Assembly (NCBI GenBank): GCA_025361705.1
Contig: JANYJW010000046.1
Span: 1 to 42,845, forward strand
Direction: 5' to 3'
DNA from: Gemmatimonas sp.
Lineage (GTDB): Bacteria; Gemmatimonadota; Gemmatimonadetes; Gemmatimonadales; Gemmatimonadaceae
DNA length: 42,845 nucleotides
Part shown: one piece after another, positions 34,308-42,845 of the stretch
How positions within the stretch are numbered: position 1 is the first letter of the stretch
Layout: the number at the start of each line of letters is the position of its first letter
Notes under the pieces: generated by a model
What the model saw: the letters and a program-made list of their open reading frames with translations, nothing else
Told to the model about the DNA's origin: nothing
The model's database searches: none
Translations under genes and position numbers: made by a program

Positions 34308-36770
34308 ATGTCTGCTCCCCGCGCCATGCGCCGCCTCACGCTCGCCGCCGCCGCCCTCCTCGTGCCGGGGCTCCTGTTTTCTCAGGCGCCCCAGACCGCC
34401 GGCGGCATCGCCGCACGCACCGTCGGCCTACAGAAACGCGACGGCTTTCTTCCGCTCTATCTCAACGACAAGATGGGAAGCGTCTGGCTGGAACTGCCCG
34501 GCGACTCGACGCGGGCACTCTTCCTTGCGACGCTGGCCACGGGGCTGGGGTCCAACCCCATCGGGCTCGACCGCGGCTCGGGCGGCACCGAGCAAGTGGC
34601 GCGCTTCGACCGCCATGGCGACAAGGTCTTTGTCGTCTTCGAAAACACGGGCTATCGGTCGAGCGGTGGCGCCGACCACCAGCGCACGGTGGCCGAGTCG
34701 TTTCCGGCAAGCACCGTGGCCGCGCTGCCCGTCGTGGCGGAGGAGAACGGCCGCCTGCTCGTGGACATCACCGACTTTGTGATGCGCGACTGGAACGACA
34801 TTGCGCTCACGCTGCAACGCAGCCAGGAAGGCGCGTATGCCTTGGCGCGCGACCGGACCGCCATCTACGGACCGTACACCAAGGGCTTTGCCGACAACAC
34901 CGAGATCGACGTGGCGCTCACCTTCGCCGCGACGCAAGCCGGGCGCATCGTCGGCGCCATTGCGCCAGACGGCAAGGCGGTGACGCTCCGCCAGCACCTC
35001 ACGCTGATGCGCCTGCCCGACGCCAACTTCCGGCCGCGCGCGGCCGACCCGCGCGTCGGTTTCTTCGGCGTCGCGTTCAAGGACTTTGCACAGCCCATCC
35101 AGGGACAGCTGCAGCAGCTCTGGGCCGCGCGGCACCGCCTGGAGCGCGTGAACCCCAATGACCCGTCGTCGCCCATCAAGAACCCGCTCGTCTATTACAT
35201 CGACCGCGGCATACCTGAACCGCTGCGCACGGCCACGTTCCAGGGAGTGAGCTGGTGGGTGGAGGCGTTCGACAAGGCCGGACTCGCCGGCGGCTTCCGC
35301 GTGGAGTACCTCCCCGAAGGCGCCGACCCGATGGACGCGCGCTACAACGTGGTGCAGTGGGAGAACCGCAACGAGCGCGGCTGGTCGGTGGGCGGCGCCC
35401 TGACCGACCCGCGCACGGGCGAGATGCTCAAGGCGATGGCGCGCATGGACAGCCACCGCGCGCGCACCGACTACAACATCTACGCCGCCCTCATGGGCGC
35501 GGAGCCGTCGCCCGCCGACACGGCCTTCGTGCTCGCGCGCGTCCGTCAGGTGAGCGCGCACGAAGTGGGGCACACGCTCGGCTTGCAGCACAACTACATC
35601 GCGAGCACGCAGGAGCGTGCCTCGGTGATGGACTACCCGGCGCCGCGCGTTCGCCTTGCGAATGGCGTAATTGACCTGTCGCAGGCATACGCCGTCGGCC
35701 CGGGCGTGTACGACGTGTGGGCCATCCACTGGGGCTACGGCATCTTTCCGCCCGCCACCGAGGGCGACTCGCTGCGGGCGATTGTCGCCGACGGGCTCAA
35801 GAAGGGCCTGCTCTACCTCAGCGATGGAGATGCGCGCCCGGAGAACGCGAGCGACCCGCGCACCAACCTGTGGGATGACGCCGCGACGGCCGACGAGTTC
35901 CTGCGCCACCAGACCGACGTGCGCCGCGTGGCCATGGCACGCTTCGGCTTGCGCAACCTCCGCGACGGCGAGTCGCTGGCCATCCTGCAGGACCGCTTCC
36001 CCTTGCTGTACTTCTTTCATCGCTTCGCGCTGAATGGCGTCACCAAGACCCTTGGCGGCATGGAGTACGCCAACGCCACGAAAGGCGACGGGCAGTTTGC
36101 CACCCGCATCATCGACGGCGCGCGCCAGCGCGCCGCCCTGTCCCAGGTGCTCGCCGCGCTCGACCCGCGCGAACTGGCAATTCCCGACACCGTGCTCGCC
36201 CTGTTCATCCCGCGACAGGACGGCGGCAACGTGGAACTCGTCGGCACGCGGACGCGTCCGGCGTTCGACGAACTGTCGGCCGCGCGCGCGCTCGCCCAGA
36301 TGATCGTCGACGGCGTGCTGCAGCGCGAACGCGCCGCGCGACTGGTGGCGTTCGCGCCGCGCGCGGCCGGGCTCCCATCACTCGGCGAAGTCATCGACGC
36401 GCTGGTCGCCGCCACGTGGGGACGTCCCGCGCCGACGAACGCCAAGCTGGCCGCGCTGGGTCGCGTCACGCAGCGCGCGGTGGCCGATGGGCTCATGGCG
36501 CTGGCCGCCGACAAGAACGCGGCGCCCGAGGTGCGGGGCATTGTGGACATCAAGCTTGCCGAGCTCCGCAATACCGCGGTGCGCTCGGCAGGTCCAGGTG
36601 GTTCCCTCGAACGCCGCGCGCACGCGGCCGCCGTAGCCGCCGACATCAAGCGCTGGCTCGAACGCGGCGAGTTGCCATCGCCATCGCCCGCCCTGCGCGC
36701 ACCGCCGGGCGATCCATTCGGCGATGGCTGGCCGTGGCTCGACGATCAACGCACCCGCGGGGTCCCATGA
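34308..36770 (+). CDS. Secreted zinc metalloprotease (DUF4953/DUF5117-like)
   Basis: 820-residue exported protease. The signal region is MRRLTLAAAALLVPGLLFSQ, with ATG 34308 six codons before ATG 34326; either could start it. The extended zinc motif HEVGHTLGLQH (418-428) is the metzincin HExxHxxGxxH, and SVMDYP about 15 residues later is a plausible Met-turn. The N-terminal part (YLNDKMGSVWLELPG, LDRGSGGTEQ) and the C-terminal helical part match the large gluzincin-like/metzincin DUF4953-DUF5117 proteins common in Bacteroidota and Gemmatimonadota. The family is named from memory of its layout. Its TGA overlaps the ATG of the next gene by ATGA, implying joint production with an outer-membrane barrel. 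Confidence 0.88.
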   Translation: MSAPRAMRRLTLAAAALLVPGLLFSQAPQTAGGIAARTVGLQKRDGFLPLYLNDKMGSVWLELPGDSTRALFLATLATGLGSNPIGLDRGSGGTEQVARFDRHGDKVFVVFENTGYRSSGGADHQRTVAESFPASTVAALPVVAEENGRLLVDITDFVMRDWNDIALTLQRSQEGAYALARDRTAIYGPYTKGFADNTEIDVALTFAATQAGRIVGAIAPDGKAVTLRQHLTLMRLPDANFRPRAADPRVGFFGVAFKDFAQPIQGQLQQLWAARHRLERVNPNDPSSPIKNPLVYYIDRGIPEPLRTATFQGVSWWVEAFDKAGLAGGFRVEYLPEGADPMDARYNVVQWENRNERGWSVGGALTDPRTGEMLKAMARMDSHRARTDYNIYAALMGAEPSPADTAFVLARVRQVSAHEVGHTLGLQHNYIASTQERASVMDYPAPRVRLANGVIDLSQAYAVGPGVYDVWAIHWGYGIFPPATEGDSLRAIVADGLKKGLLYLSDGDARPENASDPRTNLWDDAATADEFLRHQTDVRRVAMARFGLRNLRDGESLAILQDRFPLLYFFHRFALNGVTKTLGGMEYANATKGDGQFATRIIDGARQRAALSQVLAALDPRELAIPDTVLALFIPRQDGGNVELVGTRTRPAFDELSAARALAQMIVDGVLQRERAARLVAFAPRAAGLPSLGEVIDALVAATWGRPAPTNAKLAALGRVTQRAVADGLMALAADKNAAPEVRGIVDIKLAELRNTAVRSAGPGGSLERRAHAAAVAADIKRWLERGELPSPSPALRAPPGDPFGDGWPWLDDQRTRGVP

Positions 36771-37477
36771 AACGCATGATGGTCGTTGCGCTGCTCCTCG
36801 CGAGCACCGCGCCGCTGCCGGCGCAGTACGCGTCCGCGCCGTCAGCGGACCTGCCGCGATCGGTCATCGGCGGCGCTTCGCTGCATGTTGGCGTGCCGCA
36901 GGGCGACTTTGCCAGCAACGTCAACGCCGCCTTCGGTCTCAACGGCTTCTTCGGCTGGCGCCTCGGCAGTTCGCCGTTCGTCATTCGCACCGATCTTGGC
37001 TACAGCATCTACGGATCCGAGACGCGGCGTGTCCCGCTCGGTAGCGGCGCGCTGGGGCTGGTCAACGTGGACGTGAACACCACCAACAACATTCTCGTCG
37101 GCGGCATCGGCCTGCAAATGGGGCACCCCGGTCGGGCGCTGAATCCGTATCTCGGCGGCTCACTGGGGTTCTCGTACTTCTTTACCGCGTCGAGCGTGTC
37201 GGGGGCGCACCAGAGCAGCAGCGAACCCTTTGCGTCGTCCACCAACTACAGCGACGCGACCGTCGCGAAGACGATGTTCGGCGGGTTGTACATCCCGGTC
37301 GGCGCCGGTGGGGGCACGATCGACCTTGGAGTCCGCTACCACTGGAACGGCGAAGCGCGCTATCTCACCGACCGGGACATCGCGTTCGACAGCCGCAATA
37401 ATCCGGTGCTCACCCCACGGCGTACGCGCGCCGATCTGATCACGATCCAGGTGGGGTTCGCCGTCGGCCGGCGGTAA
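36767..37477 (+). CDS. Outer-membrane beta-barrel protein
   Basis: 236 residues with signal peptide MKRMMVVALLLASTAPLPAQ. The rest alternates hydrophobic and polar residues in the manner of an 8-strand barrel (LHVGVPQGDFASNVNAAFG, LNPYLGGSLGFSYFF, GTIDLGVRYHWNGEARYL, ITIQVGFAVGRR). Function unknown; it resembles OmpA/OmpW-like small barrels. The ATG overlaps the protease stop by four bases. Seven bases separate it from the convergent SulP gene. Confidence 0.82.
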   Translation: MKRMMVVALLLASTAPLPAQYASAPSADLPRSVIGGASLHVGVPQGDFASNVNAAFGLNGFFGWRLGSSPFVIRTDLGYSIYGSETRRVPLGSGALGLVNVDVNTTNNILVGGIGLQMGHPGRALNPYLGGSLGFSYFFTASSVSGAHQSSSEPFASSTNYSDATVAKTMFGGLYIPVGAGGGTIDLGVRYHWNGEARYLTDRDIAFDSRNNPVLTPRRTRADLITIQVGFAVGRR

Positions 37478-37483
37478 CGGCCG

Positions 37484-39148
37484 TCAGGCCGGTTGTGCCT
37501 TGTGCGCGCCGGTAATGCGTACCGCGAGCAGGGCGCGGGCGCGCTCCACGGCGGCCTCGAGCGTCGGGACCAGGTTGTCCTCGCCAATCTCGTCGAGCAG
37601 GTCGCTCTTGCCCAGGGCAATCATCGGCTGCGAATGCACGCCGCTGAGGATCAGGGACGTCCGGTCGGTGCGTCCCTTCTTGAGGAGGTCGTGAATCACG
37701 CCGAGTCCCGTGGCGTCAAGTACGTTGACGCGCGCGACATCCAGGATGAGCACCTTGGGCGCGCGCTCGATCTCGGCCATCGTGTCGCGGAACTTCTCGG
37801 CAGCGCCAAAGAAGAACGGCCCGTCGATTTCGTAGATGATCACGCCGGCCGGCACGTCAAGCTTGCGCAGGGCACGGTCGGCGTCGTCGTCGCTGACCGA
37901 ACGCACCGTGGTCGCCTCGCCCATCTGGCGGATGAACAGGAACGACGCGAGCACCATGCCGACGCCGAGGGCGACCGTGAGGTCCACGAAGACCGTCAGG
38001 AAGAATGTCGTGAGCAGCACCGCCACGTCGCCGCGCGGCGCGGTGAGCAGCCCGCGGAAGGTGCGCCACTCGCTCATGTTGTACGACACGACCATCAGGA
38101 TGCCCGCCAGCGTCGGCATCGGGATGAGTGATGCCCAGCGCCCGGCAAAGAGCGTGATGAGCAGCAGCGTGATGGCGTGCACGATGCCCGCCACCGGCGT
38201 GCGCCCGCCGGCCCGGATGTTGGTTGCGGTGCGCGCAATCGCGCCCGTTGCCGGAATGCCGCCGAAGAGCGGCGTAATCACGTTGGCCACGCCCTGTCCG
38301 ATGAGTTCCATGTTGGAGCGGTGCCGACTGCCGATCATGCCGTCGGCCACCACCGCCGAGAGCAGGGACTCGATGCCGCCGAGCGCGGCGATGGTGAACG
38401 CGGCGCCCACGAGCTGCGTGATCGTGTGCAGCGACACCGACGGCAGGTGCGGGGCGGGAAATGACGCGTCAATCACGCCGAAGCGACTGCCGATGGTGGC
38501 GACGTCGAGGTGCATCATCTGCGCGGCCACCGTCGTGAGCAGGAGCGCCACGAAGGGGGACGGCACACGCGTCGTGATGCGGTGCGCCGTCTGCACGATG
38601 AGCACCGTGGTCACGGCGAGCACCACCGCCGTGGCATCAGCCGAGCCGGCATGCTCCGCCAGCGCCTCGATCTTTAGTACGAACTCCGCGGGAACCTTCG
38701 CCAGGTCGAGGCCGAAGAAGTCGCGCAGCTGCCCGCTGGCAATCACCACGGCGATGCCGCTCGTGAAGCCGACCGTCACGGGATGCGGGATGTACTTGAT
38801 CACCCCGCCCATCTTGGCGAGGCCGAGCGCGATGAGAATGACGCCGGCCATCATCGTCGCCACCGTGAGCCCGCCCACGCCGTGCTGCTGCACGATGCCG
38901 TAGACGATCACGATGAAGGCGCCTGTCGGGCCGCCGATCTGCACCCGCGAACCGCCGAGCGCCGAAATCAGGAAGCCGGCAATGATGGCGGTGTACAGCC
39001 CCGCCTGCGGCCCCACGCCGCTGGCGATGGCGAAGGCGATGGCCAGCGGCAGCGCCACGATGCCGACGATGACGCCGGCCGCCACGTCCTTGGCGAACTG
39101 GCTGCGGTCGTAGTCCTTGAGCGTCGTGACGATCTTCGGCAGCAGCAT
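37484..39148 (-). CDS. SulP family anion transporter with STAS domain
   Basis: 554-residue inner-membrane carrier. The family opening AGVIVGIVALPLAIAFAIASGVGPQAGLYTAI is present, followed by QIGGPTGAFIVIV and GFTSGIAVVIASGQL, the core of the substrate site, and GGIPATGAIARTATNI. Ten to fourteen membrane helices end near residue 430; a cytoplasmic STAS domain (about 435-545) carries VLILDVARVNVLDATGLGVIHDLL. Substrates of this family include sulfate, bicarbonate and dicarboxylates; none can be chosen here. GGAG lies nine bases before the ATG, within the end of the arfB-like gene, and the two genes overlap by one base (TGATG). Confidence 0.92.
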   Translation of the reverse strand: MLLPKIVTTLKDYDRSQFAKDVAAGVIVGIVALPLAIAFAIASGVGPQAGLYTAIIAGFLISALGGSRVQIGGPTGAFIVIVYGIVQQHGVGGLTVATMMAGVILIALGLAKMGGVIKYIPHPVTVGFTSGIAVVIASGQLRDFFGLDLAKVPAEFVLKIEALAEHAGSADATAVVLAVTTVLIVQTAHRITTRVPSPFVALLLTTVAAQMMHLDVATIGSRFGVIDASFPAPHLPSVSLHTITQLVGAAFTIAALGGIESLLSAVVADGMIGSRHRSNMELIGQGVANVITPLFGGIPATGAIARTATNIRAGGRTPVAGIVHAITLLLITLFAGRWASLIPMPTLAGILMVVSYNMSEWRTFRGLLTAPRGDVAVLLTTFFLTVFVDLTVALGVGMVLASFLFIRQMGEATTVRSVSDDDADRALRKLDVPAGVIIYEIDGPFFFGAAEKFRDTMAEIERAPKVLILDVARVNVLDATGLGVIHDLLKKGRTDRTSLILSGVHSQPMIALGKSDLLDEIGEDNLVPTLEAAVERARALLAVRITGAHKAQPA

Positions 39149-39546
39149 CAGTCGTCACTCCCCGCGCGGCGGTCGCGCTTCCTGGCGCCCGAGCGCTTCT
39201 TGGCATCCAGCCGCCGCTCCACCGAGGCGCGTGTTGGGCGCGTCTTCTTGCGCGGGCGCGGCACGACGAGCGCCTGGCGCACCAGCGCGGCGAGCCGTTC
39301 TTCGGCAAGCGCGCGGTTTTGCAGCTGGCTGCGCGTGTCGCTCGCCACCACACGCAACACGCCGTCGCTGTCCAGCCGCGAGGCGAGCGCGAGCAGCGCC
39401 CGCGCACGCTGCGCAGTGGTCAGCGCCACCGACGCGCGCACGTTCCAGGTGATCTCCACCCGCGTGGACGACGTGTTCACATGCTGTCCGCCCGGGCCGC
39501 CGGCTCGCGTCGCGCGCACCACAAGTTCCCCGCGCGGAATTGCCAC
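39148..39546 (-). CDS. arfB: ArfB-like peptidyl-tRNA hydrolase (GGQ release factor)
   Basis: 132 residues as drawn. RAGGPGGQHVNTSSTRVEI holds the GGQ motif that hydrolyses peptidyl-tRNA on stalled ribosomes, and the basic tail (RKKTRPTRASVERRLDAKKRSGARKRDRR) enters the empty mRNA channel in ArfB. The start is doubtful. GTG 39546 begins VAIPRGEL, but similarity to ArfB (E. coli begins MIVISRHVAIPDGEL) continues upstream in frame as GDLLGINAS, where no ATG, GTG or TTG exists. A rare CTG (39585) or ATC/ATT start is possible. The stop overlaps the SulP start. Confidence 0.88.
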   Translation of the reverse strand: MAIPRGELVVRATRAGGPGGQHVNTSSTRVEITWNVRASVALTTAQRARALLALASRLDSDGVLRVVASDTRSQLQNRALAEERLAALVRQALVVPRPRKKTRPTRASVERRLDAKKRSGARKRDRRAGSDD

Positions 39547-39697
39547 GGAGGCATTGATGCCAAGGAGGTCGCCGGTGTCAGCCAGGAAACTGAGTGAAAT
39601 CGGAAAATGGCGAACAAGACGCAGGGACCATCAATCTAATGTGAGATGAGGTTTACTCGCTCTTGCATTGTGCGGCAGAAATACCCATCCTCTATTC

Positions 39698-39712
39698 CTT
39701 GCATCCTGCAAG
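39698..39712. promoter_or_regulatory. Palindrome CTTGCA-TCC-TGCAAG upstream of the sensor kinase
   Basis: A perfect 6+6 inverted repeat with a 3-base spacer stands 19 bases before the ATG of the PilS-like kinase gene, within a relatively AT-rich 130-base intergenic region. Position and symmetry suggest a dimeric regulator site. No -24/-12 sigma-54 pair (TGGCAC N5 TTGC) was found around it. Confidence 0.35.
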
Positions 39713-39731
39713 ACTCCCTGGCTGAGGTGAG

Positions 39732-41414
39732 ATGCGCGCCAACTTTTTCCAAAGTGCCGACGACAAGGTCCTCGGGCTGCTCGAACCCCGGCGGTTCGTG
39801 CGCTGGCTGTATCTCGCGCGTTTTTCGGTGGCCTCGGCCATCTACGTCGCCGCCATCAAATGGTGGCAGAGCACCGACCCCGAAAATACGCTCGTTGCGT
39901 CGCTGACCTTTGCCCTCACGATGATCGTCGTCGTCGCGTCGGCCATCAGGACGGAGGTCCAACGCAAGGCGCCAACGGCCGCGTTCTTCTACGGCCAGTT
40001 CATCTTCGACTTGCTCGTGGTCACGGCGGTGGTCCATGTCACCGGCGGCGCGGCGTCCGGCTTTACGGCGCTCTACATCCTGGTGACCGCCGCCGCCGCC
40101 ATCATGCTCCCCGCGCGCGGCGCCCTGCTGGTCGCCGGGCTCGGCAGCATGTTCTACGTGGCCGATGTCATCATCGTCGGCGCAGGACCGTTGTCGTTGT
40201 CGCTCAAGCTGCAGCTGGCAGTCTTCGTGGGCGTCGCCTTTGGCACCAGCTCGATTGCCGCCCGGCTGCGCGAGCGCGGCCAGGGCACGGAACGCCTGCA
40301 AGCCGAGTTGGTGAGTGCGCGGCTGCGCGCCGCCGACATCCTGGCCAACATCCGCAGCGGCATCATAACCGTGGACGAGTTTGGCACGTTGCAGTACGCC
40401 AATCCGCTGGCCAGTGAGCTCATGGGCCTCCCGCTCGAGGCCGTCCTCGGACGGCAGGTGCTCGGCGACCTGCGCCGCGTGGCGCCGGTGGTGGGCAATG
40501 CGCTCGACAGCGCGCTGCGCGAACAGGTGCATCTGAGCCGCGCCGAGGGCTTTCTCTCGCGCGACGGCGTCGTCTTTCCGGTGGGCGTCACCACGACGTC
40601 GGACGAAGGCGATGGGCAGCACGTGCCGCGCACGGCGACGGCGATCTTTCAGGACATCAGCGACCAGAAGCGGCTCGAACAGCTCAACCTCCGCGCGCAG
40701 CGTCTCGAGGCCGTGGCCGAGCTGTCGGCCTCGCTTGCGCACGAAATCCGCAATCCACTCGCCTCCATCCAGAGCGCGGTCGAACAGATGTCGCGCCGTC
40801 CGGCGGCAACGGACGACGAGCGCACGCTGGGCAACCTGATCGTGCGCGAGTCCACGCGGCTCTCGCGCCTGCTCAACGAGTTCCTCGACTTCGCGCGTGT
40901 CCGAGTCACCAAGGTCGAGCCGGTGGATCTCGGGCAGATCGCCCGCGGGGCGGCCGCGCTCGCCATGGCGCATCCGGGCAATCCCGATGGCGCGCACGTC
41001 GACGTGCAACTGCCGGCGGGGCCGCTGCCGTTCGAGGGCGACGAGGACCTGCTGCACCGCGCCCTCTTCAATCTCATCCTCAATGCCCTGCAGGCTTCGC
41101 CCGTCGGCGCGGCAGTCCGCGTCGCGGCGCGCGCGGTGACCCGCGACGAACTGCCGAAGGGCGTGTCGTTCAGTCTCGGCGGCTTTGAAATCGCCGTCAC
41201 CGATCAAGGTCCGGGCATTGATCCCGACGTGGCCGAACGCCTGTTCGAGCCATTCAGCACCACCAAGCCGGGCGGCACTGGCCTTGGACTCGCGGTGACG
41301 CACCGCGCCATCGAATCACACCGCGGCTACGTGCTCGTCGACACCGACGCGCGCGGCACCCGCTTTACGGTGCTGCTGCCTCGCACCAAGCGCACGCCAG
41401 GAGCCACCGCGTGA
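39732..41414 (+). CDS. PilS-like sensor histidine kinase
   Basis: 560 residues. Six membrane helices (about 25-185) without a periplasmic domain lead through a linker (RLRERGQGTERLQAELVSARLRAAD) to a PAS domain (about 205-310; ILANIRSGIITVDEFGTLQYAN). HisKA has LSASLAHEIRNPLASI with phospho-His337; the ATPase motifs are NLILNALQAS, VTDQGPGID and GGTGLGLAVTHR. The layout matches PilS/AtoS-type kinases that pair with NtrC-family regulators. GAGGTGAG directly precedes the ATG. The stop overlaps the regulator start by GTGA, so the two form one unit. Confidence 0.93.
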   Translation: MRANFFQSADDKVLGLLEPRRFVRWLYLARFSVASAIYVAAIKWWQSTDPENTLVASLTFALTMIVVVASAIRTEVQRKAPTAAFFYGQFIFDLLVVTAVVHVTGGAASGFTALYILVTAAAAIMLPARGALLVAGLGSMFYVADVIIVGAGPLSLSLKLQLAVFVGVAFGTSSIAARLRERGQGTERLQAELVSARLRAADILANIRSGIITVDEFGTLQYANPLASELMGLPLEAVLGRQVLGDLRRVAPVVGNALDSALREQVHLSRAEGFLSRDGVVFPVGVTTTSDEGDGQHVPRTATAIFQDISDQKRLEQLNLRAQRLEAVAELSASLAHEIRNPLASIQSAVEQMSRRPAATDDERTLGNLIVRESTRLSRLLNEFLDFARVRVTKVEPVDLGQIARGAAALAMAHPGNPDGAHVDVQLPAGPLPFEGDEDLLHRALFNLILNALQASPVGAAVRVAARAVTRDELPKGVSFSLGGFEIAVTDQGPGIDPDVAERLFEPFSTTKPGGTGLGLAVTHRAIESHRGYVLVDTDARGTRFTVLLPRTKRTPGATA

Positions 41415-42784
41415 CCGACCAAGCCAGACCGACCGTGCTCGTGATCGACGACGAGACGGGCATCCTCGAGACGCTCGAAATCCTGCTGCGCAGCGAGGGC
41501 TTTGCGCCGCAGGTGGCGCAGGGGGGACGCGCGGGACTCGAGGCGCTCGAGCGCGGCGCGCACGACATCGTGCTCACCGACGTGCGGATGCCGCAGGTCA
41601 CGGGGGTCGAAATCCTCGCCGCCGCGCGCCGTCACGATGCCGACGTCCCCGTCATCCTGATGACCGCCCAAGCCACGCTGCAGACCGCCGTGCAGGCCGT
41701 CAACGAGGGCGCGTTCTACTACATCCAGAAGCCGTTCCGCAACGACGAGCTGGTGGCCATCCTGCGCCGCGCCGCCGAGCACCGGCACCTGCGTGTCGAG
41801 AACTCGTCGCTCAAAAAGGAGATCCGTCGCCGCGACCGCGCCACCGAAGGTGCGCCCATTGGCGCCAACAAGAAGTGGCTTGAGGTCATTCGCATGGCCG
41901 AGGCGGTGGCCGCCACCGAGTCGACGGTGCTGATCACAGGCGAGTCGGGGACGGGCAAGGAAGTGGTGGCCCGCTACCTGCACGAGTTGTCGGCGCGCTC
42001 CGACGGGCCGTTTCTTTCAATCAACTGCGGCGCGCTTCCCGAAGGACTGCTCGAAAGCGAGCTCTTTGGCCACGTGAAGGGTTCGTTCACCGGAGCGGTC
42101 AAGGACAAGTCGGGACTCTTCACCGCGGCCGCCACGGGGACGTTCTTTCTCGATGAGATCGGCGAGACGACGCAGGCCACCCAGGTGAAGCTCCTGCGCG
42201 TCGTCCAGCAACGCGAGGTGATCCCGGTGGGCGCCACCGACGCCGTGCCGATCGACGTGCGCATCATCGCGGCGACCAACCGCGACCTCGAGGAGGAAAT
42301 CAAGCGCGGCAATTTCCGGCGCGACCTGTTCTACCGCCTCAACGTCATCGCCATCCACCTGCCGCCGCTGCGCCAGCGCCGCGACGACATCCCGCTGCTG
42401 GCCGAGGCCTTCCTTCAGGGGGCAAGCACCGTGCGCGGCGAGCCGCTGAAGCGGCTGAGCGAGGACGCGCTGGAAATGCTCTCAGAGTACGCGTGGCCCG
42501 GCAACGTCCGCGAACTGGAGAATGCGCTGGAGCGCGCCGTCATCCTCTGTCCCGGCCCGGTGATTGGCGTCACGTCGCTTCCCGAACGGCTGGCTGAACG
42601 GCGCGCCGAGCCGCTGGTCTCGGAGCGTACGATGCAGAACCCCACGCTCGAGACCATCGAGAAGGCCTACATCCTGTGGGTGCTGCAGAGCGAACAGGGC
42701 AACAAGACGCGGGCAGCCGAGACGCTGGGCATCGATCCATCGACGCTGCACCGCAAGCTGGCACGCTACGGAGTGGAGGCGTGA
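41411..42784 (+). CDS. NtrC-family sigma-54-dependent response regulator
   Basis: 457 residues. The receiver domain (1-120) has VIDDETG and Asp57 in LTDVRMPQ, with Lys107 in YIQKPF. The AAA+ domain (about 145-375) has Walker A GESGTGKE (177-184), the sigma-54 contact loop GSFTGA (224-229; Ser for the usual Ala), Walker B FFLDEIGE and [10 protein letters not shown], with arginine finger region [11 protein letters not shown]. The C-terminal Fis-type helix-turn-helix is [20 protein letters not shown]. With the kinase upstream it resembles PilR or ZraR/AtoC; target genes are not visible. Start is GTG, overlapping the kinase stop. Its own stop overlaps a further GTG. Confidence 0.94.
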   Translation: MTDQARPTVLVIDDETGILETLEILLRSEGFAPQVAQGGRAGLEALERGAHDIVLTDVRMPQVTGVEILAAARRHDADVPVILMTAQATLQTAVQAVNEGAFYYIQKPFRNDELVAILRRAAEHRHLRVENSSLKKEIRRRDRATEGAPIGANKKWLEVIRMAEAVAATESTVLITGESGTGKEVVARYLHELSARSDGPFLSINCGALPEGLLESELFGHVKGSFTGAVKDKSGLFTAAATGTFFLDEIGETTQATQVKLLRVVQQREVIPVGATDAVPIDVRIIAATNRDLEEEIKRGNFRRDLFYRLNVIAIHLPPLRQRRDDIPLLAEAFLQGASTVRGEPLKRLSEDALEMLSEYAWPGNVRELENALERAVILCPGPVIGVTSLPERLAERRAEPLVSERTMQNPTLETIEKAYILWVLQSEQGNKTRAAETLGIDPSTLHRKLARYGVEA

Positions 42785-42845
42785 CGGCGCCGGCGGCGCG
42801 CCCGCGCGCGCCGCGCGCGCCGCGCGCGCCGCGCTCGTCTCGCCC
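42781..42845 (+). CDS. Start of an unidentified gene, Pro-Arg-Ala repeats
   Basis: A GTG at 42781 overlaps the TGA of the NtrC-type regulator (GTGA), the same junction seen between kinase and regulator. The frame stays open to the window edge and reads [20 protein letters not shown]. Nothing in the 21 visible codons identifies a family. It may be the third gene of the two-component operon, or just a non-coding repeat. Confidence 0.35.
   Translation, partial: MTAPAARPRAPRAPRAPRSSR
42802..42834. repeat. Tandem repeat, 9-base unit CCGCGCGCG x3 plus partial copy
   Basis: Three exact CCGCGCGCG copies (42802-42828) and a partial fourth (to 42834). If the overlapping GTG frame is real they encode Pro-Arg-Ala repeats. 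Unit length is nine, as in the repeat at 131-175. Confidence 0.85.

Noticed and set aside
39600..39731. Sigma-54 promoter in front of the PilS/NtrC-like pair
   Set aside because: TTGCA occurs twice (39663, 39699), but no GG-containing -24 element stands at the required distance in either case.

Overview
The window reads as a chromosomal segment of a GC-rich, aerobic, two-membrane (diderm) bacterium. Its exported-protein style points to Gemmatimonadota or a near relative: several TonB-dependent receptors, secreted M20/M28 peptidases and HExxH metalloproteases with short signal peptides ending in AQ, and a C-terminal CG(L)ILIWTR tail on the truncated first gene. That placement is inference from protein style; no rRNA or other phylogenetic marker apart from infA is present. 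No tRNA, rRNA, CRISPR array, transposase or prophage gene was seen, and there is no gene-free stretch over 300 bases.

Layout. 1-3.6 kb: tail of an exported receptor-like protein, a glutamine-synthetase-family enzyme, then cysE-cysK for cysteine synthesis. 3.6-6.0 kb (minus): an arsenic operon arsR-arsM-pirin with a recognisable promoter. 6.0-9.9 kb: a TonB receptor divergent from a secreted M28 peptidase. 10-11 kb (minus): aldo/keto reductase. 11.0-14.2 kb (plus): copper operon copZ-copA-csoR, with a promoter carrying a G-tract CsoR-like half-operator and a leader holding a (GTGCCC)7 repeat. 14.3-15.2 kb: second M28 peptidase and a strong hairpin.

15.4-22.1 kb (minus) is the most interesting block: M20 amidohydrolase, pnuC, a stand-alone NadR-type ribosylnicotinamide kinase, a 7-TM histidine kinase, a LuxR-type response regulator and a TonB receptor. 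Three successive junctions are 4-base ATGA overlaps, so NAD-precursor uptake and phosphorylation look translationally coupled to a two-component system, with an outer-membrane receptor following 57 bases later.

22.3-26.1 kb: infA, a Ser/Thr kinase with a zinc ribbon and three Ig-like domains but no membrane segment, a small membrane protein, an alpha/beta hydrolase and an Hsp15-like S4 protein. 26.3-34.2 kb: signalling cluster with a 1308-residue hybrid histidine kinase, a lipoprotein, an EAL-HDOD protein with degenerate EAL, an exported LolA/LolB-like protein and a membrane protein with a degenerate GGDEF domain. 34.3-37.5 kb: secreted zinc metalloprotease overlapping an outer-membrane barrel gene. 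37.5-39.5 kb (minus): arfB-like release factor overlapping a SulP transporter. 39.7-42.8 kb: PilS-like kinase and NtrC-family regulator in 4-base overlap, followed by the start of a further overlapping gene with Pro-Arg-Ala repeats.
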